Source: CAVTWJ01 sp964525605 | GTDB taxonomy: Bacteria > Oederibacteriota > Muellerivitia > Muellerivitales > Muellerivitaceae | Direction: 5' to 3' | Assembly: GCA_964525605.1 (NCBI GenBank) | Contig: CAZGKT010000010.1 | Coordinates: forward strand, 38,622-102,621 | Length of the DNA: 64,000 bases | Part shown: in pieces, positions 1 to 9,238 of the stretch | How positions within the stretch are numbered: the stretch's first letter is position 1 | Layout: each line of letters opens with the position of its first letter | Position numbers and translations under genes: made by a program | The notes under the pieces: model-generated | Database searches by the model: none | Seen by the model: only the letters and a program-made list of their open reading frames with translations | Told to the model about the DNA's origin: nothing

Positions 1-1
1 G

Positions 2-2131
2 GATTATTACTTGATCAACTGGTGCCCCCGTTGCCAGACGGCTTTGTCCGACATCGAGGTGGAACACAAGACGGTGCAGGGTGCCTTTTATCACATTCGC
101 TATCCCTTTGCGCATGACCCCGCCAATGGTTTGGAAGTCGCTACAACCCGCCCTGAGACCCTTTTGGGCGACACCGCAGTGGCTGTTCATCCGGAGGACG
201 AACGTTACACCGGGCTGGCGGGAAAATCCGTGACGCTGCCTCTCTTGAACCGGCCCATTCCGGTCATCGCCGATACCTACGTGGATCGGGCCTTCGGTAC
301 GGGGGTGGTCAAGATCACTCCCGCCCATGACTTCAATGACTTCCAGGTGGGGAACCGCCATAAGCTCGAACGGATCAATATCCTCAACCCGGATGGGAGC
401 CTGAACGAGAACGCGGGACCCTACAAGGGAATGGATCGCTTCGAGGCCCGCAAGAAGATCATCGCGGACCTGGAAGCCCAGGGCTTTTTATTGAAAGTGG
501 AACCCCTCGAGCATAACGTCGGCCATTGCTACCGATGCGGCACGGTGGTGGAGCCCTATTATTCCAAGCAATGGTTCGTGCGCATGAAACCAATGGCGGA
601 GACCGCCCTTCAGGCGGTGGCCGACGGAAAGACCAAATTCGTACCCGAAATGTGGCGCGTTGAATACGAACGCTGGCTTTCAGGTATCCAGGACTGGTGC
701 ATCAGCCGTCAGATCTGGTGGGGGCATCGCATCCCGGTTTATACCTGTTCCCAGGGACATGCCTTCGCTTCCAAACCGAACCCGACCTCTTGTCCCCAAT
801 GCGGGGACAAAAAACTCACCCAGGATCCGGACGTTCTGGACACCTGGTTCTCCTCCGGGCTCTGGCCCTTTTCCACCCTGGGTTGGCCCGAGAAGACCAA
901 GGACCTGGCAACCTTCTATCCCACCAGCCTCATGGTGACCAGCTGGGACATTCTCACCTTCTGGGTCGCCCGAATGATGATGTTGGGCCTGAAGTTCATG
1001 GGGCAGGTTCCCTTTAAAGAGGTTTACATCCATTCCCTGGTGGCTGACGAAGATGGAAAGAAAATGAGCAAGTCCAAGGGCAACGTGGTGGACCCGCTCC
1101 TGATGATCGACAAATACGGGACCGACGCACTCCGATTCACCATGATGAGCATTGAGACCCGCCAGCGTTATGTGGCACTGACCCCGCAAAAGCTAGAATC
1201 CTCCCGAAATTTCGTAAACAAACTTTATAACGCCACTCGGTTTGTCCTGATGACCCTCCCGCCGGAAGGAGCGGTTCCGCCAGTGGATTTGACCCGTCTG
1301 GCCCTGGAAGACAAGTGGATCCTATCCCGGCTTTCCCAAACCATCGCCGAGGTCACCGAAGACTACGAAAAATACCGTGTGGCAGAACTGGCCCAGACCC
1401 TTTACCGGTTCTTGTGGAACGAGGTTTGCGATTGGTACCTGGAAGCGGTGAAACCTCGCCTCTACAACGAGGCCGACCCGGTTGAAAAGGCGCGGGCCTT
1501 GGGTGTGCTTGTCACGGTCCTGGACGGGGTCTTGCGGCTTCTCCATCCCTGTATGCCCTTCGTCACCGAGGAGCTTTGGCATCGTTTGCCGGGCAAGAAA
1601 ACTTCCATCATGAAGGCTGCCTGGCCCAAGTCCTCCGACTATCCCGTAGAAGAGGGGGCAATCACGCGGTTCGAGTTCCTAAAGGAAGTGGTGACGGCCA
1701 TTCGGACGAGCCGGAGCGAGCTCAATGTGCCTCCGAGCGCCAAGATCACAGTTGCGATAGTTGGGAACCAAGAGATCCATGATCAAACAACGGAATGTCT
1801 TCCTCTGATCCATTTCTTGACTCGGGCGGAAAAGGTGAGCCTTGAATCGAAAAGGATCCCGGGCCCGGTGGCCTTTTCTCCGATCAAAAATGGAGGAGAA
1901 GTTTATATCCTTTTGGAAGGCTTGGTGGACCTAAAGGCTGAGTCGGCCAAGTTGGAAAAGGATCGACAAAAACTGGAAAAGTACGTTTTGTCCATCGAAG
2001 CAAAGCTTCATAACGAACAGTTTGTGAAAAATGCTCCCTTAGAGTTAGTGGAAGGCGAGAAGGCCAAGCAAAAAGAGACAAAAGATAAAATTTCTCGAAT
2101 CGAGAAAAATCTGAAATTTCTTTACGGCTGA
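2..2131 (+). CDS. valS: Valyl-tRNA synthetase, 5'-truncated by window edge
   Basis: Charges tRNA-Val with valine in the cytoplasm. The reading frame is open from base 2, so the N-terminal part with the HIGH motif lies outside the window; about 710 residues remain of a family that usually has 880-950. Visible are the editing-domain region (TTRPETLLGDTAVAVHP), cysteine pairs (WCPRC, CYRCG), the class I signature KMSKS near 1060-1080, the anticodon-binding domain, and a lysine/glutamate-rich C-terminal coiled-coil arm (about 1930-2125) typical of ValRS. The in-frame TTG at 11 is internal and not a start. The gene is followed after 5 bases by nadC on the same strand. Confidence 0.97.
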   Translation, partial: DYYLINWCPRCQTALSDIEVEHKTVQGAFYHIRYPFAHDPANGLEVATTRPETLLGDTAVAVHPEDERYTGLAGKSVTLPLLNRPIPVIADTYVDRAFGTGVVKITPAHDFNDFQVGNRHKLERINILNPDGSLNENAGPYKGMDRFEARKKIIADLEAQGFLLKVEPLEHNVGHCYRCGTVVEPYYSKQWFVRMKPMAETALQAVADGKTKFVPEMWRVEYERWLSGIQDWCISRQIWWGHRIPVYTCSQGHAFASKPNPTSCPQCGDKKLTQDPDVLDTWFSSGLWPFSTLGWPEKTKDLATFYPTSLMVTSWDILTFWVARMMMLGLKFMGQVPFKEVYIHSLVADEDGKKMSKSKGNVVDPLLMIDKYGTDALRFTMMSIETRQRYVALTPQKLESSRNFVNKLYNATRFVLMTLPPEGAVPPVDLTRLALEDKWILSRLSQTIAEVTEDYEKYRVAELAQTLYRFLWNEVCDWYLEAVKPRLYNEADPVEKARALGVLVTVLDGVLRLLHPCMPFVTEELWHRLPGKKTSIMKAAWPKSSDYPVEEGAITRFEFLKEVVTAIRTSRSELNVPPSAKITVAIVGNQEIHDQTTECLPLIHFLTRAEKVSLESKRIPGPVAFSPIKNGGEVYILLEGLVDLKAESAKLEKDRQKLEKYVLSIEAKLHNEQFVKNAPLELVEGEKAKQKETKDKISRIEKNLKFLYG

Positions 2132-2136
2132 CCCAC

Positions 2137-2979
2137 TTGAAAACGAACCTCCCCTGGAAGGCCGTTCGGCCTCTTTTAAGAATGGCTTTGGAAGAAGATG
2201 GGGCCTTTGCCGACCGCACAACTCAGGCAACCATACCGGTGAACCGAAGGGCGAAGGGCTGGATTTTAGCCGAGGGGGATGGGGTCCTCTGTGGTTTGCC
2301 GATAGCCACTGAAATATTTCATCTTCTTCACAAACGATGTGTGTTGGAGGCGCTTACTCAAGAAGGGGCCTTGGTAAGGACTGGACAAAAAGTGGCCCTG
2401 CTGACCGGTCCGGCCCATGGATTTCTTTCAGGTGAAAGGACCGCGCTCAATTTTTTGAGCCGGCTTTCGGGCATTTCCACACTAACCCGCCAAATGCGCA
2501 AATTGATCGGGGTGGACAAGCTCTACGACACTCGCAAAACCACTCCCTTATTAAGGCCGCTGGAACGTTACGCGGTTCGAGTTGGCGGGGGACGCAATCA
2601 CCGCTATAACCTGCAAAGTCATGTGCTGATTAAAGATAACCACTTGAAGCTGGGTGGCGGAGTGTTTCCCTGTGTCACCGCTGCTCGAAAAAAATACGGA
2701 CCCAAAGAATACATCGAGGCTGAGGTCGAAACATTTGAGGAGGCGGCGGATGCCCTTAGAGCAGGGGCGGACCTTTTGCTGGTGGACAATTCCTCTCCAT
2801 CTTTGGTGAAACGAGTTTTGGCACTGGTGAAAGGTAAAGCCCAGGTGGAAATCTCGGGTGGACTTACGAAGGCCAATATCCGGAAGTTCAAAGGACTAGC
2901 GGTGGACCGTTTTTCCTCCGGCGCCTTGACCCATTCGGCGCCTTCCATCGATTTTTCTCTCGAAATGGAAAAACTTTGA
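2137..2979 (+). CDS. nadC: Nicotinate-nucleotide pyrophosphorylase (quinolinate phosphoribosyltransferase)
   Basis: Converts quinolinate and PRPP to nicotinate mononucleotide in de novo NAD synthesis. At 280 residues it has the family's usual length. Seen are RTALNFLSRLSGIST, the DTRKTTP substrate-binding stretch, the VGGGRNHR motif and LIKDNHL, followed by the barrel strands (EAEVETFEEA, LLLVDN, VEISGGL) typical of NadC. The start is TTG, 5 bases after valS, without a clear Shine-Dalgarno sequence, so translation may be coupled. The stop overlaps the birA start in a TTGA junction. nadC, birA and coaX form a small cofactor group. Confidence 0.95.
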   Translation: MKTNLPWKAVRPLLRMALEEDGAFADRTTQATIPVNRRAKGWILAEGDGVLCGLPIATEIFHLLHKRCVLEALTQEGALVRTGQKVALLTGPAHGFLSGERTALNFLSRLSGISTLTRQMRKLIGVDKLYDTRKTTPLLRPLERYAVRVGGGRNHRYNLQSHVLIKDNHLKLGGGVFPCVTAARKKYGPKEYIEAEVETFEEAADALRAGADLLLVDNSSPSLVKRVLALVKGKAQVEISGGLTKANIRKFKGLAVDRFSSGALTHSAPSIDFSLEMEKL

Positions 2980-3830
2980 GACGGTCCCCTGCGGGTTTAA
3001 AAATTCTTATCCCCGAAGCTGTGAGCAAGGGCCTTACCACCCGTTTTTTTGGGAAGCCCCTTTATTGTTTCAACCAACTCACCTCGACCAACGATTTGGC
3101 TCGGGAACTGGCGAGGGGAGGAGCTTCCGAAGGAACCACCGTTTTGGCCGAAAGCCAGACGAAGGGGCGAGGGCGCCACGGAAGAAAATGGGTTTCCCAG
3201 GAGGGTAAATCCCTGACCTTTTCCATCGTGTTAAGGCCATCAATCCCTCAAGAAAGGTTCGCGGAATTGACCCTGACCGCGGCCGTAGGGGTGGCGAAGG
3301 CGCTGGAAAGACACGGTTTTCATCCCGCTATCAAATGGCCCAATGACCTGCTTCTTTCGGGGCGGAAGGTGTGCGGCATTTTGACCGAGGTTGGGCCTAA
3401 AAAAGATAAAATGACCTCGGCGATTCTTGGCATCGGGCTGAACCTTTCACAAAGTTCCGCCGATTTTCCATCGGACCTACGATCCATCGCCACCAGCCTG
3501 ACAATCCAAAAGGGAAAAACACCTGACCGGGAGGTTCTTCTACAGGAAATTCTTTCCAAGCTCGAGGAAGCCTACGGATGGGTGAGGGATGGGAAATTCC
3601 TCCGGGTGTTAACCGAATGGCGACAAAGATCCATCCTGAACGGAAAACAAGTGAAAGTTTCTCTGGGGGGACGGTCCTTTTTCGCCCAGGTGCTGGACGT
3701 GGATGAACGGGGTGGATTGCTCGTGCGTACCGATATTGGAACCGTGGAACGGTTGACGGCGGGGGAAGTGGAAACCCTACGCCTGAAAGCCCCCGCATCT
3801 ACACGAAAAACGAAAACGAAGGGTAATTAA
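2976..3830 (+). CDS. birA: Biotin-[acetyl-CoA-carboxylase] ligase (BirA catalytic type)
   Basis: Activates biotin to biotinyl-AMP and attaches it to the carrier lysine of biotin enzymes. The ligase signature GRGRHGRKW is at about residues 63-72 and KWPNDLL at about 119-125, followed by KVCGILTE. A C-terminal SH3-like domain (VKVSLGGRSFFAQVLDVDERGG) is present. There is no N-terminal helix-turn-helix, so it should not repress biotin genes as E. coli BirA does. The TTG start overlaps the nadC stop by 4 bases. The next gene, coaX, starts immediately after the stop. A slightly later start is possible because the first 25 residues are not diagnostic. Confidence 0.95.
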   Translation: MRRSPAGLKILIPEAVSKGLTTRFFGKPLYCFNQLTSTNDLARELARGGASEGTTVLAESQTKGRGRHGRKWVSQEGKSLTFSIVLRPSIPQERFAELTLTAAVGVAKALERHGFHPAIKWPNDLLLSGRKVCGILTEVGPKKDKMTSAILGIGLNLSQSSADFPSDLRSIATSLTIQKGKTPDREVLLQEILSKLEEAYGWVRDGKFLRVLTEWRQRSILNGKQVKVSLGGRSFFAQVLDVDERGGLLVRTDIGTVERLTAGEVETLRLKAPASTRKTKTKGN

Positions 3831-4583
3831 ATGCTCATCGCCGTGGATATCGGCAATAGCCGGACTGTTTCCGGTTCATTGAGGGGTCAAAAGGTATTGG
3901 GCCGGACGGCCATCCTCACCCGCGACCTGCGATCCTTTTCCCGGGCCAAGCGTTGGGCTCAATCGCTGAAGAGAATTTTATGCGGATCGGAGACGGTCGT
4001 TTCCAGCGTGGTGCCGGGAGTTGATAAAAATATCAAAAAGGTCTTGTGGGAAGTTTTTAAGAAAGCACCTGTATTTGTCGATGTAAAGGGCGACCCGGGT
4101 ATGCCCATTCATTATAAAAACAAGGCGGAAATCGGGGCGGACCGGGTCGTCAATGCCCTGGCCGCCAAAGCACTCTACGGGGCTCCTGTGATCGTAGTGG
4201 ATTATGGTACGGCCACCACATTCGATATCGTGGATTCTCGGGGCGGATACAAGGGCGGGGTGATCCTGCCCGGAGTGGGAATATCCCTGCAGGCCCTGCA
4301 TGAAAAGACCGCCAAACTACCCCTGGTCTCCTTTGCTAAAGTGAAATACCCCATCGGGTTATCGACTCGGGAAGGCATTCGTTCAGGCATTTATTTCGGC
4401 ACGCTGGGCGCGACCCGGGAGATTTTGGCCGGTATCCGCCGTCAGTTGGGTCGGCCCGCACCGGCCGTGGCCACGGGCGGGTGGTGCGGAGTATTCCGGG
4501 GAACCGCCCTCTACCGCCATATCAACCCGGACCTAACACTCATCGGACTTTCTCTTTACTGGAACGAACGGAATCATGGCTAA
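3831..4583 (+). CDS. coaX: Type III pantothenate kinase
   Basis: Phosphorylates pantothenate, the first step of coenzyme A synthesis. The ASKHA-fold motifs of the CoaX family are visible: N-terminal DIGNS, GADRVVNALAA and DYGTATTFD, then GGVILPGVGISLQALHEKTAKLP. Length (250 residues) is normal. The ATG directly follows the birA stop, so the two are almost certainly co-transcribed. The 3' end overlaps the next gene by 8 bases. Confidence 0.96.
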   Translation: MLIAVDIGNSRTVSGSLRGQKVLGRTAILTRDLRSFSRAKRWAQSLKRILCGSETVVSSVVPGVDKNIKKVLWEVFKKAPVFVDVKGDPGMPIHYKNKAEIGADRVVNALAAKALYGAPVIVVDYGTATTFDIVDSRGGYKGGVILPGVGISLQALHEKTAKLPLVSFAKVKYPIGLSTREGIRSGIYFGTLGATREILAGIRRQLGRPAPAVATGGWCGVFRGTALYRHINPDLTLIGLSLYWNERNHG

Positions 4584-6933
4584 CATCGAACAATTGGCCG
4601 CTGAGGAAGAAGCCCTTTCCGGTATGCGGCGAAGAGAATTTTCCAAACGTTTCTTTATTTTCCTGGCTTTGGTTTGTTTTTTCGGAGGCTGGATTGTTTT
4701 CGCGCTGGGAAATCAGGGTTTGGGATCAGTGGGAATCCTTTTTTCTTTCTTGCTTTTTCTGGGGATTGCCGGGATTTTTCATCTTATGGAAAAAACCAAC
4801 GCTCTTTCGATTCTGACAGGATTTCTGGCAGGCGGCGCAGCTTTCATCCTATACCACTCAAGCCATTGTCCCTCCTTTTACTGGGGGTCAGATCCATCTT
4901 TCTGGCTTTCGGTCCATGCGGGGGCGGTAACGGAACCACCCTGGACACCCCTCCCCACTCTGATAGGGCAGGCCGCTTGCTTCTTGTTTCCCCGCCACCA
5001 GTTTTCACTTCTTCCCGAACTTTCCTCCATCGTCATGGCAGCTGCGGTCATGATGACGGTCTTGCAATTGTTTCAACAGCTTCGTAGCAAGAATCTTTTG
5101 AACGGGTTGGTTGTCTTTTTGCTTTGCCTGGTTTTAGCCCTTAGCAGGACGTGGTGGGACGCGGCCACCTTGGGTTCCGGCCTGACGGTTTCACTAGGTT
5201 TATTTCTGGCGATTTTACAGAGGGCGCTACTGAGGCAAGAGGAAAAACCTTGGGGGGCTCTGCATCTTCTACTTGGATTATTATTTTCGACTCACCCCCT
5301 CTGGGGGTTTTGGGGCTTTTTTGTCCATGTCACCCATCTGGAATCGGGAAATCCCCACTTCAAAACGCTTGTCCTTCCACTCGCTGTCGGATTCTCTCCT
5401 TATCTCTGGATCTTTTTCAGAGTGAACAAGTATTTTCCTTCCTGGGGCGGGCGGGATCCCTTCGGTCAATCCCTCAAGGATTGGCGCAAGCTCTGGGAAA
5501 ATCATTTTTCGACAGATTGGAACTGGTTCCAGGCTTTTACCCAGCTTGGCTCGACGGTGGGAATCCTGTTCCTTCTCATGATCTTTCTTTGGGTCCTGCA
5601 TTTCTTGGCCTGGTCCTCGGGAAAACGGCATTCGACAACTCCGGCGGAAGCATGGTCCTTGGTGTTGGCTTGCATCTTAGGTGTGGCTTTTTTCACTCTT
5701 TCCGGAAACCAAACGGCTTGCGTGGCCGCGTGGGTTCCTCTGGGTCTGGGTTCCATGATCCTGGGATACGCCGAAAAAGGACTGGAAAAGCCATCCGCGA
5801 ACCTTTTTTCCGGGTTATTCCTTGCGTCCCTGTTGACATGCCTGTTCATCCTGGCCGGCATGGTCGCCTTTACCCAGGGGCAAAGCTGCTGGCGGCAGAA
5901 GCAAGATTTTCCACTTCAGCACGCTTTTAATCTATTAAGGTCCCTGGATACCCGGACGGTGCTTTTCCTTGAAGATCCCTTCGAGGCCGCTGCTAGCCGG
6001 GAAGCCTTGTTGATGGAACCTCTTCAAACCCAGGCAGTTTTGCTTGATGTTGGTTGCTTAAACCAGCGCTGGTATGCCGCCCAATGCTTTGAAAGGTTTC
6101 CAGAACTTCTTTGGCCATCCCTTTCCCCAGTTTCAGCAGAAATCCTAGAAAATCTCGTGAAGACCAACCAGGATGATTGGAACCTGCAATGGGGACTTTC
6201 CCAAACACCTGTTTCCTGGACGGGGCCTCGGGCAGATCCAACGGTTCTCACTTTGTTGTTTGAAGGCAAAGGCGCAAAGGGAGTAAAACCGGAGGAAGTA
6301 CAGTACCGGTTGGATCTTTCCGCCGTACCTCAGGGAAGCGGCGTGGATGTCCAGGAAAAACCTTATCTGGAAAGATATGCCTTGGGTTTCGAGGCGCTGG
6401 GAAGGTACCTCCTGTCTCAGAATAAGTTTTCCCAGTCGATAAAGGCTTTAGAACGATCGGCCAACTTGGATCCGGGCCGGAACGAACCCCGGGCCCTTTT
6501 GTCCCAGATTTATTCCCAGAACAATGTATTGGAAGCCGCCCGTCTGGAAATGGAAAAAACAGTCAAGGAACATCCTGCCCGAATTCGAACTCTCATGGGC
6601 CTAGTGGAAGAAGCGCAGAAGGTGGGGAATGAATCCAAAACCGTGGCTCTTCTGGATGAAATGATAAGGCTTAACTCGGAACTCTCCGATGCGGAGTACC
6701 ATTTGTCCCTCATCTACGATAAGTTGGGGTATCCGGAAAAGGCCAAGACCCTCCTGGAGGCATCGGTGGAGTTGAACCCTCAGAAGGTTGATGCCCAGAT
6801 GAGATATGGGAAATGGATGGCAAAACTGGGCAACCGTCTGAACGCCGAGGAGGCCTTCCGGTCCGTCCTTGCGGTGGATCCGGTCAACAAGGAAGCTCAG
6901 GTGGAGTTGTGGAAGCTTTTGAACCAACCCTAA
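4576..6933 (+). CDS. Polytopic membrane protein with C-terminal TPR repeats (DUF2723-like)
   Basis: 785 residues. The first ~470 contain many hydrophobic segments (for example FFIFLALVCFFGGWIVFAL). A loop with a DP..W...HAGA.T.PPW pattern near residues 105-125 resembles the first periplasmic loop of DUF2723 membrane proteins. From about residue 600 there are 34-residue TPR-type repeats (YLLSQNKFSQSIKALERSANLDPG and following). DUF2723 proteins are predicted membrane-bound glycosyltransferases, but the role here is not known. The start overlaps coaX by 8 bases, and the next gene encodes a clearer DUF2723 protein with the same architecture, so they look like diverged paralogues. Confidence 0.7.
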   Translation: MANIEQLAAEEEALSGMRRREFSKRFFIFLALVCFFGGWIVFALGNQGLGSVGILFSFLLFLGIAGIFHLMEKTNALSILTGFLAGGAAFILYHSSHCPSFYWGSDPSFWLSVHAGAVTEPPWTPLPTLIGQAACFLFPRHQFSLLPELSSIVMAAAVMMTVLQLFQQLRSKNLLNGLVVFLLCLVLALSRTWWDAATLGSGLTVSLGLFLAILQRALLRQEEKPWGALHLLLGLLFSTHPLWGFWGFFVHVTHLESGNPHFKTLVLPLAVGFSPYLWIFFRVNKYFPSWGGRDPFGQSLKDWRKLWENHFSTDWNWFQAFTQLGSTVGILFLLMIFLWVLHFLAWSSGKRHSTTPAEAWSLVLACILGVAFFTLSGNQTACVAAWVPLGLGSMILGYAEKGLEKPSANLFSGLFLASLLTCLFILAGMVAFTQGQSCWRQKQDFPLQHAFNLLRSLDTRTVLFLEDPFEAAASREALLMEPLQTQAVLLDVGCLNQRWYAAQCFERFPELLWPSLSPVSAEILENLVKTNQDDWNLQWGLSQTPVSWTGPRADPTVLTLLFEGKGAKGVKPEEVQYRLDLSAVPQGSGVDVQEKPYLERYALGFEALGRYLLSQNKFSQSIKALERSANLDPGRNEPRALLSQIYSQNNVLEAARLEMEKTVKEHPARIRTLMGLVEEAQKVGNESKTVALLDEMIRLNSELSDAEYHLSLIYDKLGYPEKAKTLLEASVELNPQKVDAQMRYGKWMAKLGNRLNAEEAFRSVLAVDPVNKEAQVELWKLLNQP

Positions 6934-6983
6934 GGGAAAAAAAAATTCAATCGGAACCAGGATGGGGATCCGGCCGATGGACC

Positions 6984-9137
6984 ATGGTTTGCGTATTCTT
7001 TTTGGTTCTTTGGTATATCCTTTTGCGGGCCCAAAACCCCGGGCTGATGTCCGATGATAGCGGAGAAATGGTGGCCGCTTCCTATTGTTTGGGATTGCCC
7101 CATCCTCCCGGGTATCCCCTCTATTGTCTCCTTGGACGATTTTTTTCTTTTTTACCCGTTGGAACGGTGGCCTTTCGGTTCAATCTTTTCAGCTCCCTGG
7201 TGGGTCTTATTTCGGTCGGCTGGTTGATGGCATCCTGCGTGGAATTGACTCGATTAAAGGGTTGGGAGAGTTTTAGGGAAAAATGGGGCGGGGAAATTCT
7301 GATCGTTTTGGCAGCCTTCAGCCTGTTTTTCAACCGCAGTTTTTTCGCCCAGTGCATGACCGCTAAGGGTCTTGTTTATCAGCTTTCGTTTTTGGGACTA
7401 TCGGTTCTCACCTGGCTACGGATTAAAACCGAAACGGGAAGGGCCGATTCCTTTTTTGAACGGAAAAAATATTTCATCTTGTTCGTTTTTTTTATGGGAT
7501 TTGACAATCATTGGCAAACCCAGGTCCTTCTTTTTCCGTTCATCGCTCTCTGGTTTTTGCTTGAATGGAAAAATTGGAATATCAAAAACGCGATAACCTT
7601 GTTGACCCTGGGAGTCATCTCACTTTCCGTATATCTGTACCTTCCATTGCGGTCGCTCCACCTCCTGGAACCCAAATGGGGAGATCCCGTGACCCTGCAT
7701 CGGTTTCTCTGGATCGTGGAACGTAGACTTTCTTCTCACACCGAAACTTTTATCCGAGGGGTTGACCATTGGCGGCAATGGGGAGGGGAATACATCGATC
7801 TGATGAGGGATTATTGGTGGCCTGGTTTTTGGATTTTGGGGCTTTTGGGCGCGGGGGTTTTGGCCTCTCGACATAGAAAACTTATGACATCCTTGCTTGT
7901 TTTTTACCTGGTGGTGCTTTATTCCCTGATGACGGTGGCCCGGGACGAGGTGATTTTTCTTTTGAATGTGTATTTAATCGCCCTATGCGGTGTTTTTGCC
8001 TTGTGGGGTTTTACCGGGATGATTTTTTTGAGCGAGAGCCTGGGCCAAAAATCGAAGTCGCTTTATTACGGGGTCCTTCTTTTGATGACCCTCGGCGTGG
8101 GATGGGGAGGGGTTCGAACTTTTACTCTTGAAAATAAAAGTCGTTACACGCTTGCGGAGGATTTTGGCATCAACGCAATGCAAAGTGTTTCTCGGAACGC
8201 TGTGTTGCTGGCTGACGGCGACCATTACGTCATGCCCATCTGGTATGAGAAATATATCAGGGGGTTGAGGCCCGACATCCTCTTCGAACCTTCCGTTTTT
8301 CTCTATCACGATTGGGGGTGGAGGCAATTAGCCCTGGTTTCGGAAAGCCGAAAAGGGAATCCTATTTTATACCACTCGGACAACCTGCCAGGCCGTTTGG
8401 GGGAATTGGTTCATCAAACTTCACATCCAGTATTTTATTCCCTGGGAAGGGAAGATTTGGATCCTGTCCTTCAAAAATCGGGAGGGGAGTGGATTCCATG
8501 CGGACTCGTGTCCCGATGGGGCGTTACGGGTTCGAATCCCAAACAATGCTTCGATGAGCTTTTGGATATAGCGGAATCCCAGCGGTTGAGGGGCGTCAAG
8601 GATTGGGAGTCTGATCCTGGTCTCGATTATTCTAGCGGTGAGATTTTCCGTTATTACGGTCGACAACATTATGAGGCGGGCCATTGGCTGGAAAACCGGG
8701 CATTGGATTGGCTGGCTTTGCGCCAATTCGACATGGGAATTTGCCTGGGCCCCTCAGAGGCCTTTGCCTTAAACGATATGGCCGTGATTTTGGGGAAAAT
8801 GAATTATTTACCCATGGCTTATCGCCTATGCGTTATGGCAATGATGAATGACCCAGATTATTTGCCCATTTATGAAAATCTGGCACAATGTTTCAAGAAA
8901 GAAAATAATTATGAGGAAGCCTCAAAGGTTTATCAGAAAATAATGGACCTTTCGGGGCCTTCGCCAGAATTGCAAATTAAACTGAAATACGCCCAGGTTT
9001 TGTCCCGTTCGACCGGAAATACCTTTCAGAACCCAGATTCGATACAAAAATACAAAGATTTGGAACAGCGATTGAAAAGGGAAGGAATGCCATTTTTATG
9101 CTCGGTTGCGCACGCTTCGGCTTTGGGCGAAAAATGA
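6984..9137 (+). CDS. DUF2723-family membrane protein with TPR tail
   Basis: The N-terminal region has the DUF2723 hallmark: a transmembrane helix, then MSDDSGEMVAASYCLGLPHPPGYP and an FNLFSSL segment, followed by further transmembrane helices to about residue 390. The C-terminal third is soluble, with TPR-like helices (LAQCFKKENNYEEASKVYQK). The family is linked by weak similarity to GT-C glycosyltransferases; substrate unknown. The frame is open upstream to 6813, inside the previous gene. I place the start at ATG 6984, just before the first membrane helix; GTG 6909 is an alternative. Neither has a strong Shine-Dalgarno sequence. Confidence 0.75.
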   Translation: MVCVFFLVLWYILLRAQNPGLMSDDSGEMVAASYCLGLPHPPGYPLYCLLGRFFSFLPVGTVAFRFNLFSSLVGLISVGWLMASCVELTRLKGWESFREKWGGEILIVLAAFSLFFNRSFFAQCMTAKGLVYQLSFLGLSVLTWLRIKTETGRADSFFERKKYFILFVFFMGFDNHWQTQVLLFPFIALWFLLEWKNWNIKNAITLLTLGVISLSVYLYLPLRSLHLLEPKWGDPVTLHRFLWIVERRLSSHTETFIRGVDHWRQWGGEYIDLMRDYWWPGFWILGLLGAGVLASRHRKLMTSLLVFYLVVLYSLMTVARDEVIFLLNVYLIALCGVFALWGFTGMIFLSESLGQKSKSLYYGVLLLMTLGVGWGGVRTFTLENKSRYTLAEDFGINAMQSVSRNAVLLADGDHYVMPIWYEKYIRGLRPDILFEPSVFLYHDWGWRQLALVSESRKGNPILYHSDNLPGRLGELVHQTSHPVFYSLGREDLDPVLQKSGGEWIPCGLVSRWGVTGSNPKQCFDELLDIAESQRLRGVKDWESDPGLDYSSGEIFRYYGRQHYEAGHWLENRALDWLALRQFDMGICLGPSEAFALNDMAVILGKMNYLPMAYRLCVMAMMNDPDYLPIYENLAQCFKKENNYEEASKVYQKIMDLSGPSPELQIKLKYAQVLSRSTGNTFQNPDSIQKYKDLEQRLKREGMPFLCSVAHASALGEK

Positions 9138-9190
9138 GCGACATAGGCCATAAACGTTAAAATAACAGGATTTTCTTAAGAACCTATTGG

Positions 9191-9234
9191 TATAATGACG
9201 TTGTTTTTCAGGGCATTTAAACAAATCCAGGAGA
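9191..9234 (+). promoter_or_regulatory. Possible -10 element and ribosome binding site before the PilT-like gene
   Basis: A perfect TATAAT occurs at 9191-9196, in the only gap of about 100 bases before the pilT-like gene. No good -35 hexamer lies at 16-18 bases spacing, so this is a weak call. A purine-rich AGGAG follows at 9229-9233, 5 bases before the ATG at 9239. Confidence 0.35.
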
Positions 9235-9238
9235 TGGA

